The notes below the pieces were generated by a model that was not told the origin of the DNA, ran no database searches, and saw nothing but the letters and a program-made list of their open reading frames with translations. A stretch of DNA of 64,000 nt from Porticoccaceae bacterium (GTDB lineage Bacteria > Pseudomonadota > Gammaproteobacteria > Pseudomonadales > Porticoccaceae). How positions within the stretch are numbered: position 1 is the first letter of the stretch; the number at the start of each line of letters is the position of its first letter. The position numbers were made by a program, and so were the translations under genes. The DNA is taken from the NCBI GenBank assembly GCA_029250825.1, contig JAQXEN010000024.1:44302-108301 (forward strand), read 5' to 3'. Of this stretch, positions 18,046-27,353 are shown piece by piece.

Positions 18046-19406
18046 AGAACTTATCCATACCCTCGCTGGGCTTTTTGTCCGCTGCACTTTTTTTAGTTGT
18101 TGGCGCAGCGGCCAACAGCTCCCCAAGCAATGCCCTCTCCAGTGAAGAACTGGCGCGCTCGGTAACAGAGGATTACAACGATCGTCTCGGCGCTCTGTTC
18201 ACACATTTTCACCGCAATCCTGAACTCAGTTTTATGGAAACCAAAACTGCGAAAAAATTGGCTAATGAACTACGCAACAGCGGCTTCAACGTAACCGAAA
18301 AAGTCGGTGGCACCGGTGTGGTAGCTCTCTTAGAAAACGGCGATGGCCCACTGGTAATGATGCGCGCCGATATGGATGGTCTGCCAGTAGAAGAAAAGTC
18401 TGGCTTAGATTATGCCTCCACGGCAACTCAAACAGACCCTATCACCGGCAACCAGGTGCCAGTGATGCACGCCTGTGGTCACGATGTGCATATCACCAGT
18501 TTGATCGGTACCGCGCGTCAGATGGCCGCACGGAGAGATAACTGGTCTGGCACCCTGATGCTGATCGGGCAACCGGCGGAGGAACGCATTCGCGGCGCCA
18601 AAGCAATGATGGATGACAATCTCTGGGAGCGCTTTGGCCAGCCAGATTATGCCCTCGCATTCCATGTGGGTGCCGGACTGCCAGCAGGCCTAATCAATGT
18701 GCAGGAGGGTTCGCCCTTTGCCGGTTCCGATAGTTTGGACATTATTATTCACGGTGTTGGCGCTCACGGCGCGTCGCCCCATGCCGGCAAGGATCCTATT
18801 GTTCTGGGCAGCCAGATTGTGGTTGCCTTGCAGACGCTTGTTTCCAGAGAGCTGGCACCCAGAGAACCTGGCGTGGTTACAGTTGGCTCCTTTCATGGGG
18901 GCACCAAGCACAATATTATTTCTGATCGCGCGGTGCTGCAGCTAACCGTGCGCAATACCAATCTCGACACACGGGACCTACTGCTCAAAGGCATTAAGCG
19001 CATCGCCGAAAATCTCGGTCGTGCAGCTGGTCTGCCAGAGGATAAGTTGCCCGAAGTGATCTATTCAAAATCCTCGACTCCACCTACCATTAACAATGCA
19101 CCCCTAGTGCGACGCTTAAAGGCGGTGTGGCAGGCAGGACTGGGTGAACGGGAGGTGGTTTCAATTTCTTCCAAGGGCATGGGCGCCGAGGACTTCCCCT
19201 ATTTCACCACGGAACCCGCCATTCCCAGTGTCTACTTTACCGTGGGTGGCACCAGTGTCGAAGACTACAGAGCCGCCGCAGCCGGCGGCGCGCCAATTGC
19301 CTCTCATCACAGTCCGCTGTTTAGAATTGACCCGCAGCCCTCGGTTACCCGCGGCGTGCAGGCAACGGTTTTAGCGCTGATGGACTTGATGCCACCTGCG
19401 CCCTAG
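18042..19406 (+). CDS. M20-family amidohydrolase, exported
   Basis: A metal-dependent amidohydrolase/carboxypeptidase of the hippurate/IAA-amino-acid hydrolase group (454 aa). A signal peptide covers about residues 1-24. Metal-binding signatures are MMRADMDGLPVEEKSG and MHACGHDVHITSL, with the catalytic Glu in GQPAEERIRGAKAMM. Near the C-terminus GMGAEDFPYF and ASHHSPLF supply the last ligands. Being coupled to the glutaminyl-cyclase-like gene suggests the two work together on periplasmic peptides or N-acyl amino acids; the substrate is not readable from sequence. Confidence 0.88.
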   Translation: MKNLSIPSLGFLSAALFLVVGAAANSSPSNALSSEELARSVTEDYNDRLGALFTHFHRNPELSFMETKTAKKLANELRNSGFNVTEKVGGTGVVALLENGDGPLVMMRADMDGLPVEEKSGLDYASTATQTDPITGNQVPVMHACGHDVHITSLIGTARQMAARRDNWSGTLMLIGQPAEERIRGAKAMMDDNLWERFGQPDYALAFHVGAGLPAGLINVQEGSPFAGSDSLDIIIHGVGAHGASPHAGKDPIVLGSQIVVALQTLVSRELAPREPGVVTVGSFHGGTKHNIISDRAVLQLTVRNTNLDTRDLLLKGIKRIAENLGRAAGLPEDKLPEVIYSKSSTPPTINNAPLVRRLKAVWQAGLGEREVVSISSKGMGAEDFPYFTTEPAIPSVYFTVGGTSVEDYRAAAAGGAPIASHHSPLFRIDPQPSVTRGVQATVLALMDLMPPAP

Positions 19407-19426
19407 TCGTTTTCAGAGTTGGGATT

Positions 19427-19451
19427 AGCGGTTGTTTAGATAACCGCTTTT
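19427..19451 (+). terminator. Hairpin terminator of the M20 gene, shared with the convergent gene
   Basis: A 7-bp stem (AGCGGTT 19427-19433 with AACCGCT 19442-19448, 8-nt loop) is followed by TTTT. The stop codon of the convergent aminotransferase lies inside the loop. Confidence 0.5.
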
Positions 19452-20551
19452 AAAGAGGACAGACAATAATCAATATTGGCCTGTTTGCTGGCGTGACCCA
19501 TCAGGCCAATACGCCAGACCTTGCCCGCGAGGGCACCCAAGCCAGCGCCGATTTCCAGATTGTAGTCATTTAATAGCTGAGTGCGCACCGCGGCATCATC
19601 AATGCCCTTTGGAATAAAAACCGTATTTAGCTGGGGCAGTCGATCCGCCTCGGCAACCAGAAATGCAATACCCATCTGTTCTAAACCCTGACGCAGTGCC
19701 AAGTGATTATTCTGGTGGCGCTGCCAGGCATTTTCTAGCCCTTCGTCCTGAACCATCACCAGAGATTCGTGAAGACCGTAGAGGCAGTTCACCGGCGCAG
19801 TGTGGTGATAGGCGCGCTTGCCCTCCCCACCCCAGTAGCCCATGACTAAATTGAGGTCGAGGAACCAGCTCTGTACTTTGCTCTGGCGCTTGCTGATTTT
19901 TTCCGCAGCGCGGGGGCTAAAGCTAACCGGCGACAGGCCAGGGGAAGACGAGAGACATTTCTGTGATCCAGAGTAGATAGCATCGATCTGCCACTCATCG
20001 ACTTTTAAAGGAGAGCCAGCCAGGGAGGTCACCGCATCGACAATCGCCAGACAGCCGTGTTGATGAGCTAGCTCGACCAGCGTCTTAGCATCCGACTGAG
20101 CACCCGTAGAGGTCTCGGCGTGAACAAAGGCGACCAATACCGCATCCGGGTTCTGCACCAGAGCCTGTTCAAGTTTCTGTGCATCTACCGCATGGCCCCA
20201 ATCATCCTGAACCATAACCGCAATGCCACCGCAGCGCTCGACATTCTCTTTCATGCGACCACCAAAGACACCGTTCTGACAGACGATCACCTTGTCGCCC
20301 GGCTCCACCAGATTGGCGAAACAGCATTCCATACCCGCAGAACCCGGTGCAGATACTGCAAAGGTAAGTTCATTTTGAGTTTGAAAAACATACTGCAACA
20401 GGGTTTTCACTTCATCCATCATGCCGATAAAACTGGGATCCAAATGACCTACTGTAGGCCTGGCCATAGCGGCTAATACACGCTCACTTACATCGGAGGG
20501 GCCGGGACCCATAAGCATGCGGCGGGGTGGATGAAATGAACTAATACTCAT
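19436..20551 (-). CDS. Alanine/serine-glyoxylate aminotransferase family protein
   Basis: A PLP-dependent class V aminotransferase (371 aa). Typical segments are the opening RRMLMGPGPSDVSERVL, SAPGSAGMECCFANL for cofactor phosphate binding, VDAVTSLAGSPL, and the PLP lysine in YSGSQKCLSSSPGLSP. These enzymes transfer amino groups to glyoxylate from alanine or serine; which donor is used here cannot be told. I start at ATG 20551, which has AGAGGA about 7 bp upstream and gives the family N-terminus. The CoA-transferase gene lies 57 bp upstream on the same strand, so they are probably co-transcribed. Confidence 0.88.
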   Translation of the reverse strand: MSISSFHPPRRMLMGPGPSDVSERVLAAMARPTVGHLDPSFIGMMDEVKTLLQYVFQTQNELTFAVSAPGSAGMECCFANLVEPGDKVIVCQNGVFGGRMKENVERCGGIAVMVQDDWGHAVDAQKLEQALVQNPDAVLVAFVHAETSTGAQSDAKTLVELAHQHGCLAIVDAVTSLAGSPLKVDEWQIDAIYSGSQKCLSSSPGLSPVSFSPRAAEKISKRQSKVQSWFLDLNLVMGYWGGEGKRAYHHTAPVNCLYGLHESLVMVQDEGLENAWQRHQNNHLALRQGLEQMGIAFLVAEADRLPQLNTVFIPKGIDDAAVRTQLLNDYNLEIGAGLGALAGKVWRIGLMGHASKQANIDYCLSSLKAVI

Positions 20552-20608
20552 GGTGTTTTCCTCTGTAAACAAATGTTAAAACAATCAATGTGTGGCTGTG
20601 GGTCAGAA

Positions 20609-21802
20609 TCAGTCACTGTCAGTTACGATACCGGTAGTTTTTAAACGCTTGATCTCGGCACTATCTAAACCCAGCCCAGCCAATATCTCATCAGTGTGGC
20701 TGGCAATTTTAGGGCCGGGCCACTGAGTTGAACCTGGAGTGTTATCCAATTTCGGCATCATCGCGGGAATTTTCAATGGCTCGCCATTGATCTCCACCTG
20801 CTCAAATAATCCTCGCGCCTGAAAATGACTATCCTCCATCATATCCGCAACACTGTAGACCGGACCGCAGGGCACCCGATGCTCCTCAAGGGTGGCCATC
20901 ACATTCGCTAAGGGCAGACTCGCACACCAGCTTTTTAGCACCTGATCAATTTCATCTTCGTGGACAACACGCTTGGAATTGGTTGAGTACTTTTCGTCCG
21001 TACCCATTTCGCTTCGACCTACTGCCGTCATTAATCGAGCATAGATAGAGTCGCCATTGCCGCCGATCACCACAAACTTTCCATCGGCACATTTATAGGT
21101 GTTGGTGGGGACTATACCGGTCACTGTGGTACCGGATGGCTCCCGCACAACACCAGCGCCATCGTATTCGGGAACCACGGCCTCGAGCAGGTTAAACATC
21201 GATTCGTAGAGTGCCACGTCGACTACCTGACCGCCGTCGCCGCGATCTCTGGAGCGCAGGGCCATCAAAATTCCCAGCACTGCATGCAGACCTGAGATGG
21301 TATCTCCAAGACTGAGGTTGGGCCTAACCGGTGCTTCTTCCGGATAGCCATTAACGTAGCGAAAACCGCTGATCGCCTCACAGGCGGAAGCAAAACCCGG
21401 CTTCACAGAATAGGGGCCAGTTTGGCCATAGCCTGAAATGCGTGCGTAAATTAAATCCGGATTGTCGGCGCGCATAGACTCGGGATCCAGCCCCCAACCC
21501 TCGAGCACACCGGGACGAAAGTTTTCCACCACAATATCGGCAGTCTTTAATAGCTGCTTGACCAGATCGCGGCCCTCGGGAGTTTTTAAATCCAGCGAGA
21601 TGCACTTTTTATTTCGCGCCAAACTGCGCCACCACAGCGATGTGCCATCTTTGACCTCGCGCCAATTGCGAATCGGGTCCCCGCCTGGCGGTTCAATTTT
21701 AATCACCTCGGCACCGAAATAACCTAGCATACAACCGGCAAATGGTCCGGCCAGCAACTGGCCCAACTCAATAACTCTCAACCCCTCAAGTGCTTTACTC
21801 AT
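20609..21802 (-). CDS. CaiB/BaiF-family class III CoA-transferase
   Basis: A class III CoA-transferase of about 397 aa. Features seen are the opening LRVIELGQLLAGPFAGCML, EVIKIEPPGGDPIRNWR, NKKCISLDLKTPEGR, the catalytic-region Asp in LSLGDTISGLHAV, and VPCGPVYSVADMMED near the C-terminus. The family moves CoA between carboxylic acids (formate/oxalate, succinate/malate, carnitine and others). With the adjacent glyoxylate aminotransferase an oxalate or C4/C5-acid substrate is conceivable, but I have no direct support. I use ATG 21802, preceded by AAAGG; a TTG five codons upstream is less likely. Confidence 0.87.
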   Translation of the reverse strand: MSKALEGLRVIELGQLLAGPFAGCMLGYFGAEVIKIEPPGGDPIRNWREVKDGTSLWWRSLARNKKCISLDLKTPEGRDLVKQLLKTADIVVENFRPGVLEGWGLDPESMRADNPDLIYARISGYGQTGPYSVKPGFASACEAISGFRYVNGYPEEAPVRPNLSLGDTISGLHAVLGILMALRSRDRGDGGQVVDVALYESMFNLLEAVVPEYDGAGVVREPSGTTVTGIVPTNTYKCADGKFVVIGGNGDSIYARLMTAVGRSEMGTDEKYSTNSKRVVHEDEIDQVLKSWCASLPLANVMATLEEHRVPCGPVYSVADMMEDSHFQARGLFEQVEINGEPLKIPAMMPKLDNTPGSTQWPGPKIASHTDEILAGLGLDSAEIKRLKTTGIVTDSD

Positions 21803-22138
21803 TTTTGACCTTTTCAACCATTCTATACTTAAGTGAAAAAACTTTAGTCATGCCATGAATTTTTCTGCATCAGTGTATAGACTGTAACTAGGCGCAGAAG
21901 CATAACAGAACAATAATGACGCCAATAACAGCGCAACTCATAGTGGATATCACTGGCAGATGATTTTTAGTTGCTCAGCTCGTAAATAGCAGCTTGTACT
22001 TAAAAGTTTTTAGCTAACGGCCTTTAAAAACAGCCAATAAAAGCAAACAGACCCCAGTAATTCACATTTGCAGATAAAGTTACGGAACCGGCTGCAATAT
22101 GTCTACTCTAAACTGCCATGTCAACGGGGGAACCCCAT
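21803..22138. other. 336-bp spacer, divergent promoters expected
   Basis: It separates the minus-strand CoA-transferase from the plus-strand envelope locus that begins at 22139. I see no gene and no promoter good enough to name. Just before 22139 there is a G-rich ribosome-binding element (GGGGG 22126-22130). Confidence 0.4.
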
Positions 22139-23431
22139 ATGAAGGATAACGCTAATGCAAAAACAGCCAGTCAGCTGAGTCTGGCGGCAGTGGTGTTTAT
22201 CTGTGCGGCATTCACCAGCCTCGCCAGCGCTCAATCAACTGTGCCTGTTTACAAACAGAGTGACCCTGTCAGTGATTACCTAGATGCTATCGATATCGCC
22301 GAATCTAAGCTCAGCGCCTATTCCCTTGAACTCTCAGATCTCTACTTGGGTTTGGGTAAATCTCACCTATCCAAGCAGGAATATAATCGCGCCCGCCAGG
22401 CTTTCCAGCGCGGCATGCAGATCGAACGAGTTAACTTCGGTCTCAACAGTCTCTCGCAAACTCCCTATTTAATGTCGATTGCCGAAGCCGAAAGCTATCT
22501 CGGCAACTGGGAAGAATCGCAAAAAGCGCTAGAGAACCTCTACTTGATTAATACCGAGGCCTACGGTGCTCGAGACCCGCGCATGCTACCGGTGCTCGAT
22601 GAACTGCTGGACTGGTATCTGGGCACCTATGGTGATCGATCCACCAGTGGCGGTTATCAAAATTTGGTGATCTCTGAGAAGCTAGGCACACGCATGCAAA
22701 GTATTCTCGACCAAACTAATGATCTCAGCGACCCTGCAGTCCCGGGAATGTATCGCAAGCTCAGTCATCTGCATTACTTTATTGCCAACCATATTAAAAA
22801 GCATGGCGAACCCTCTGAGCAGGGATTCACCTTTAATTCTGCGTCCACCGCCAGCAGTAGCAAAAGCACCTCCCATATGCACTACCGCCGCGGCAAGCTC
22901 GCCCTGCAAAAGGTAGTGGAATCCTTGGAGCTGCGCGAGGACACTTTAGCTAGAGATCAGGCTAATGCCATCGCCGAGCTGGGAGATTGGTATCTAGTGT
23001 TCGGCCAGCGCTCATCCGCCAATCAGACCTACAAACTGGCCTATGATTTTCTCGGAGGAAGCGAGCAGTCCGAAGGGCTGCAAGAGGAATTATTTGGCGC
23101 CGCCAAATTAATAGAATTTACCGACCTCAATAGCAAGATTAGCCCGCCTAAAATGGTTGTTGGTGATAGTGCCGCTAGTGGTAACGAAGACAGCAGCACT
23201 GTCCTCGAGCAAAAGCCCTTGGAAATTTCTATGGCTATTAATAGCAACGGTGTGCCAAGAAATATTGAAATTATTAATCCCCCAGAAGATCTCGACAAAG
23301 ATATCCGGCGCACTATATTTAAAGATATCCGCGCCCAGCGCTACAGGCCGCAGCTACTTGAAGGAGCGCCGATAATCAGCGCCATTAACTTCTCCTATGG
23401 GATGCAACAATTCGCCGAGAAAAGAGAGTAA
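22139..23431 (+). CDS. Exported TPR-like protein with TonB-C-like C-terminus (first gene of envelope locus)
   Basis: A 430-aa periplasmic protein. The signal peptide ends near SLASAQS. Helical TPR-like repeats follow (YLGLGKSHLSKQEYNRARQA and ETYL-type pairs around residues 60-150 and 260-310). The last 70 residues (ISMAINSNGVPRNIEIINP, then RYRPQLLEGAPI) resemble the TonB C-terminal fold. No transmembrane anchor or proline-rich spacer is seen, so it is not a classical TonB. I prefer ATG 22139, which has GGGGG 8 bp upstream, over the in-frame ATG at 22118. The stop overlaps the next start (TAATG). Function unknown. Confidence 0.75.
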   Translation: MKDNANAKTASQLSLAAVVFICAAFTSLASAQSTVPVYKQSDPVSDYLDAIDIAESKLSAYSLELSDLYLGLGKSHLSKQEYNRARQAFQRGMQIERVNFGLNSLSQTPYLMSIAEAESYLGNWEESQKALENLYLINTEAYGARDPRMLPVLDELLDWYLGTYGDRSTSGGYQNLVISEKLGTRMQSILDQTNDLSDPAVPGMYRKLSHLHYFIANHIKKHGEPSEQGFTFNSASTASSSKSTSHMHYRRGKLALQKVVESLELREDTLARDQANAIAELGDWYLVFGQRSSANQTYKLAYDFLGGSEQSEGLQEELFGAAKLIEFTDLNSKISPPKMVVGDSAASGNEDSSTVLEQKPLEISMAINSNGVPRNIEIINPPEDLDKDIRRTIFKDIRAQRYRPQLLEGAPIISAINFSYGMQQFAEKRE

Positions 23432-24279
23432 TGATGAGCATATCATCCACTAAAACCTGGGGCCGCGGGCCCTTACTGAAAGCCGTTAATGGGTTCTCAG
23501 ATAAAGGAGCAGGGCTGCTTACCAATGTAGCCTCTAAACTGGTATTGGCCGCCCTGGTAGCACTGGTAGTCACTAGCTGTCAGATGCCGTCACCAACCAA
23601 CTCGGGATCATCGATGCCCTCCTCCTCTGGCGGATCATCTGGCTCACCGCCAAGTCCTCCCAGCTCAGGCGGTGGTACGCCCTCGCCTGGTGGCAACCCA
23701 TCTCCCGGCGGCAGCCCGGCACCCCCTGGTGGCGCTGGCGGCTCTTCAGGTGCTGACGGCTCTTCTGGCGCTGATGGCTCTTCTGGCGCTGATGGCTCTT
23801 CCGGCGCTGATGGCTCTTCAGGAACTGACAGCGGCCAATCCACAGAGAGCCTCGATGAAGCCTTGGATGCTTCTCTGGAGGAGTTTGACGACAGTGTAAT
23901 GGGCGATGGTGGTGCCGGCTCAAGCGATATTGATATTTTAAGTCCCAGCGGCGCGAGTGGTGGCGTCGACAGCGATGAGCCACTATTTGAAGAAGCCGGT
24001 GAAGGCAGCTCTGATCGCAGCGCCTCAGTCGAGCAGCGCGCCGCCGAAGGTGCCCCACCCGGGGCTGGTGGCGAGGGCATTGAAGGCTCAGGCAATCAAT
24101 CAGCCACTGCCCCAGACCAAGAGACTGGGGATGTTATCCCTATTCCAGAAGATATTGATGACGGCCAGGGGGATGATATTGTGCTGCGTCAAATACGTGA
24201 CGCAGCTAGCAAAGAACAGGATCCGGTGCTCAGAGAAAAACTCTGGGATGAATATAGACGTATAAAGAATCAGAGTTAA
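23431..24279 (+). CDS. Low-complexity Gly/Ser/Pro/Asp-rich lipoprotein
   Basis: A 282-aa predicted lipoprotein of unknown function. A hydrophobic segment (KLVLAALVALVVTSC) ends in a lipobox-like VTSC with Cys50, after an unusually long N-terminal extension of about 35 residues. Next comes a Pro/Gly/Ser-rich stretch and five copies of a six-residue unit (GSSGAD type), then an acidic region and a short helical C-terminus (VLREKLWDEYRRIK) that may be the conserved part. The start overlaps the previous stop; a second ATG directly follows the first. The disordered region could span the periplasm. Antisense frames here are long only because of composition. Confidence 0.7.
   Translation: MMSISSTKTWGRGPLLKAVNGFSDKGAGLLTNVASKLVLAALVALVVTSCQMPSPTNSGSSMPSSSGGSSGSPPSPPSSGGGTPSPGGNPSPGGSPAPPGGAGGSSGADGSSGADGSSGADGSSGADGSSGTDSGQSTESLDEALDASLEEFDDSVMGDGGAGSSDIDILSPSGASGGVDSDEPLFEEAGEGSSDRSASVEQRAAEGAPPGAGGEGIEGSGNQSATAPDQETGDVIPIPEDIDDGQGDDIVLRQIRDAASKEQDPVLREKLWDEYRRIKNQS
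23740..23829 (+). repeat. Five tandem 18-bp repeats inside the lipoprotein gene
   Basis: Five in-frame copies of GGCTCTTCTGGCGCTGAT (with small variations) begin at 23740, 23758, 23776, 23794 and 23812. Each encodes Gly-Ser-Ser-Gly-Ala-Asp or a close variant. Copy number could change by slippage without breaking the frame. Confidence 0.9.
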
Positions 24280-24293
24280 GCCGAGTGATCACT

Positions 24294-25490
24294 ATGAGTA
24301 ACCGTATTATCCGTTCAAAGCCAGCCAAGCTAATTGCACTAACACTGCTGATTATTGCCGGCTTTGCCAATGGAGCTGTGGATAAAGTCACCTCCTCAAC
24401 TCAGGTGACTCTCAACACCCCCTCCCGAGCCTATCCTGTGGAGACCCTATTAGATGTAGGCATTCCCACATTAAATGATGGCCTCTATCTCACCGATGAA
24501 AACGACACTGTATTTCCCGAAGTACGCTATGCCGAAGCGATCTACTTCTCCAACCAGCTCGGCAAGGTGCTAGAGAGGAGTGGAGCCTGGGGAGCAATTC
24601 GCGTGACCCCCAACGATGATGTGGTGATGGACCTCTATATCAGTGGCACAATCTACCAATCCGATGGCGAAACGATGGATTTAGAGATTAGCGTCACTGA
24701 TAGCAGTGGCAAGAAATGGTTTAGCAAACGCTACAAACAGACCACGGGAAAATACGCTTACGACAGGCGCTTAAAAAGTCTCGGCGACCCCTTCCAAAAT
24801 CTCTTTATTCGCATCGCTAATGACCTGCTCAGCTATCGCGAAAAAAAGATTAGCGACAAGCGCGCCACAGAACTGCGCACCATTTCAGAACTGCGCTTCG
24901 CCAAACACCTTTCCCCCGAGGCCTTCGACAGCTATATCAATGAGAATCGCAGAGGTATCCTAAGCATCGCCAGACTGCCGGCGGAAAACGACAGCATCCT
25001 CAGACGAGTGCGCAAAATACGCGAGCGCGACTACCTCTATGTCGACACTATGCAAGATTATTACGATGGATTTTCCCAGCAGATGCACCTCGCCTATCAG
25101 GACTTTCGCCGCGCATCCTACGATTCAGTAGTCCGTGCTCGGCAACTCAACCAGCAGGGCAACAGACAAATTATCAGTGGTATTGGAGCGATTTTGGCCG
25201 GTATCTATGGCCGCTCTCAAGCGCGCACCAGAATTGCCGATGATGCGGGTACCGCGACTGCTGCGGTAGGTGGCTTTGTGCTCAAGGCGGGTCTCGACAA
25301 GAAACAAAAAGCCTCTGAGTTCAATGAATCCGTGGCCGAGATGGGTTCCTCTCTGGAAGCCGAGATTGCTCCACAGGTGATTGAATTGGAAGATCGCACC
25401 GTGACCCTCACAGGCACCGTGCAGACCCAGTATCAACAGTGGCAAGAGCTGCTCGGAAAAATCTACCAGCAAGAACGGGCGACACCCTGA
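24294..25490 (+). CDS. Exported protein of unknown function in the envelope locus
   Basis: A 398-aa secreted protein. The signal peptide runs to about FANGAVDK. The first half looks beta-rich (DDVVMDLYISGTIYQSDGE; EISVTDSSGKKWFSKRY). The second half is helical and charged, with a small-residue hydrophobic patch near residue 300 (IISGIGAILAGIYG). I do not recognise the family. ATG 24294 is preferred over an in-frame GTG at 24285. The next gene begins 3 bp after the stop, so the genes are tightly linked. Confidence 0.72.
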   Translation: MSNRIIRSKPAKLIALTLLIIAGFANGAVDKVTSSTQVTLNTPSRAYPVETLLDVGIPTLNDGLYLTDENDTVFPEVRYAEAIYFSNQLGKVLERSGAWGAIRVTPNDDVVMDLYISGTIYQSDGETMDLEISVTDSSGKKWFSKRYKQTTGKYAYDRRLKSLGDPFQNLFIRIANDLLSYREKKISDKRATELRTISELRFAKHLSPEAFDSYINENRRGILSIARLPAENDSILRRVRKIRERDYLYVDTMQDYYDGFSQQMHLAYQDFRRASYDSVVRARQLNQQGNRQIISGIGAILAGIYGRSQARTRIADDAGTATAAVGGFVLKAGLDKKQKASEFNESVAEMGSSLEAEIAPQVIELEDRTVTLTGTVQTQYQQWQELLGKIYQQERATP

Positions 25491-25493
25491 CCG

Positions 25494-26939
25494 ATGAATA
25501 AACCAGCAGCCACTGACAGCCGACAAAAGGGAATGCAAAAGCTCGCTGTAGGCCTATTGCTCCTACTGGCCACTGGGGTTATTTTTGTTTTGCCCAACCT
25601 AGTCTCTGAACCTTGGATCGCTGGCTCAGATCAGTCCCAGAGCGGCACTGATTTATCCTCTGCCACCATCTCAGCCAACACTGTCAGCCCATCCACTGCC
25701 GCGCAAAAAACCCAATACCGCCAAGATGCACAGACCCTGCTGGCGGAGATTATTCAACGCCGAGACAGCCTGCTTAATCAACAGGGAGTCGAGGCCTGGG
25801 GAGAATTTGAATTTAAGCAGGCGCAAAAAGCTGTGGAGCGCGGAGATAAGGAATATGGTATTGGCGACTACAGCGATGCTATCAGCAGTTATCAGGCTGC
25901 CTTGGACGGGCTGCTTAAACTGAAAACCAAAGCTGAGTCCCTGCTTGAACAGTCCATTGCCGAGGCCGCCGCGGCAATCGAAAACTTGGCGCTCAGCACT
26001 GCCGTTAGTGCCGCCCAACTGGCTATGGCCATTGCCCCAAACAACCCCAAGGTCATCCGTCTGAGCCAGCGTGCCGAGAGCCTGCCAGTCGTTATGGATG
26101 CAATGGAACGAGGCCAGCGGCTGATAGCACTGGATCGATTAGAGCAGGCCAAGCAGGCTTTTACCGAGGCCCTAACGGCGGATCCAGAGCACAGACAAGC
26201 CGCGGCTGCCCTCGCCTCCAGTGAACAGAAAATCACCGAGCAGCGCTTTCGCCGCCACATGAGCGCTGGATTTAGCGCTTTGGACAACAATAATTTTGCC
26301 GCTGCAACCCAGTCCTTTAATCAGGCGGGCACGGTCTACAAAGCACATTCCGCTGTTGCTCAGGCCCTGGCTCAGGTGGAAACACGCCGTTCACAGCTCT
26401 GGGTCAGCAGCAATGTCGCCAAGGCCACTCAGCTGGAAGCCGAGGAGAAATGGCAGCAGGCGACACAAATTTATCAACAGCTACTGACAACCGATGGCAG
26501 CCTCACGGATATTCGCGTTAAACAGATCCCCGCCAAGGTGCGCGCGGACCTTGATCAGCGCATTGAAAAGGTACTCAGCGACCCCCTCGCTCTCTCCGCC
26601 AACAGTCAGTTTCGCCGCGGCCAAAAAGTTCTTGATGATGCCAGTGGGATTGCCAAGCCAGGACCCAGATTAAAGCGTCAGATATCAGATATGCAGCGCG
26701 TACTCAAAGCCTCACAGACTCCGGTGCAGGTTGTGCTGACCTCAGATAGCAATACTTATGTGACCCTATTTAAAGTGGCCAAACTCGGGGTCTTTGAAAA
26801 AACCGCCGTAGCGCTAAAACCCGGGCGCTATATTGTCGCCGGGACCCGGATGGGGTTTCGGGATGTGAGAATCGAATTCACCGTGACCGGTGAGGAATTC
26901 GGCCAACCGATTGCCATTACCTGTAACGAGGCTATTTAG
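25494..26939 (+). CDS. Membrane-anchored TPR protein with PEGA-like C-terminus
   Basis: A 481-aa protein with one N-terminal transmembrane segment (about residues 17-36, LAVGLLLLLATGVIFVLPNL) and a periplasmic body. The body carries TPR-like repeats (YGIGDYSDAISSYQAALDGL; RLEQAKQAFTEALTADPEHR; NNFAAATQSFNQAG). It ends in a beta-rich module (VALKPGRYIVAGTRMGFRDV) that looks like a PEGA-type domain. PEGA and TPR modules usually mediate binding and scaffolding, so a structural part of the complex encoded downstream is likely. No strong ribosome-binding site is visible; translation is probably coupled to the preceding gene. Confidence 0.72.
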   Translation: MNKPAATDSRQKGMQKLAVGLLLLLATGVIFVLPNLVSEPWIAGSDQSQSGTDLSSATISANTVSPSTAAQKTQYRQDAQTLLAEIIQRRDSLLNQQGVEAWGEFEFKQAQKAVERGDKEYGIGDYSDAISSYQAALDGLLKLKTKAESLLEQSIAEAAAAIENLALSTAVSAAQLAMAIAPNNPKVIRLSQRAESLPVVMDAMERGQRLIALDRLEQAKQAFTEALTADPEHRQAAAALASSEQKITEQRFRRHMSAGFSALDNNNFAAATQSFNQAGTVYKAHSAVAQALAQVETRRSQLWVSSNVAKATQLEAEEKWQQATQIYQQLLTTDGSLTDIRVKQIPAKVRADLDQRIEKVLSDPLALSANSQFRRGQKVLDDASGIAKPGPRLKRQISDMQRVLKASQTPVQVVLTSDSNTYVTLFKVAKLGVFEKTAVALKPGRYIVAGTRMGFRDVRIEFTVTGEEFGQPIAITCNEAI

Positions 26940-27353
26940 TCTGGGGCTACCGGATGTTGCTCACCTCATTAGCTCTATTAACAGCATTAACCCAAATAAC
27001 TCGAAGAATCCGATTACCCCGTATCTATTTTAGGTTGAGCTTATTCAGTGCGCCTTTAGTTAAAAACGTCTAATCTAATACAAACATGGATAGCGCCGGA
27101 ACGGGAACTAGGTCTCCAATAGCGTAAAGAGTTGCTCGCTTGGTGTAACCATTGCTGCTAAAGGCAGTCAAAAAACCGCATACCTATCGATTTAGCCCGG
27201 AATCGGGCACCATAGAGTGAAGAGGATTAGATAGCGTGAAGAGACATAGCTTTGTGATAAAACAGCTCGGCGATAAAAACAGCTTGGTGACACATCGATT
27301 GGTTTTTAACAGGGTTAAAAAGAGTCGCAGCCGCTAACAAAATTAGAATAATT
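26940..27353. other. 414-bp spacer within the envelope locus
   Basis: The only long gap inside the locus, splitting it into four genes and ten genes. I see no coding region. It holds a two-copy repeat (27256-27271 and 27272-27288, unit GATAAAACAGCTCGGC). The second half may have its own promoter here, but I could not identify one. No clear terminator follows the TPR-PEGA gene. Confidence 0.4.

Noticed and set aside
23573..24095. Two long antisense reading frames over the lipoprotein gene
   Set aside because: They mirror the low-complexity Gly/Ser/Pro/Asp repeats; no start signals, domains or plausible protein composition.
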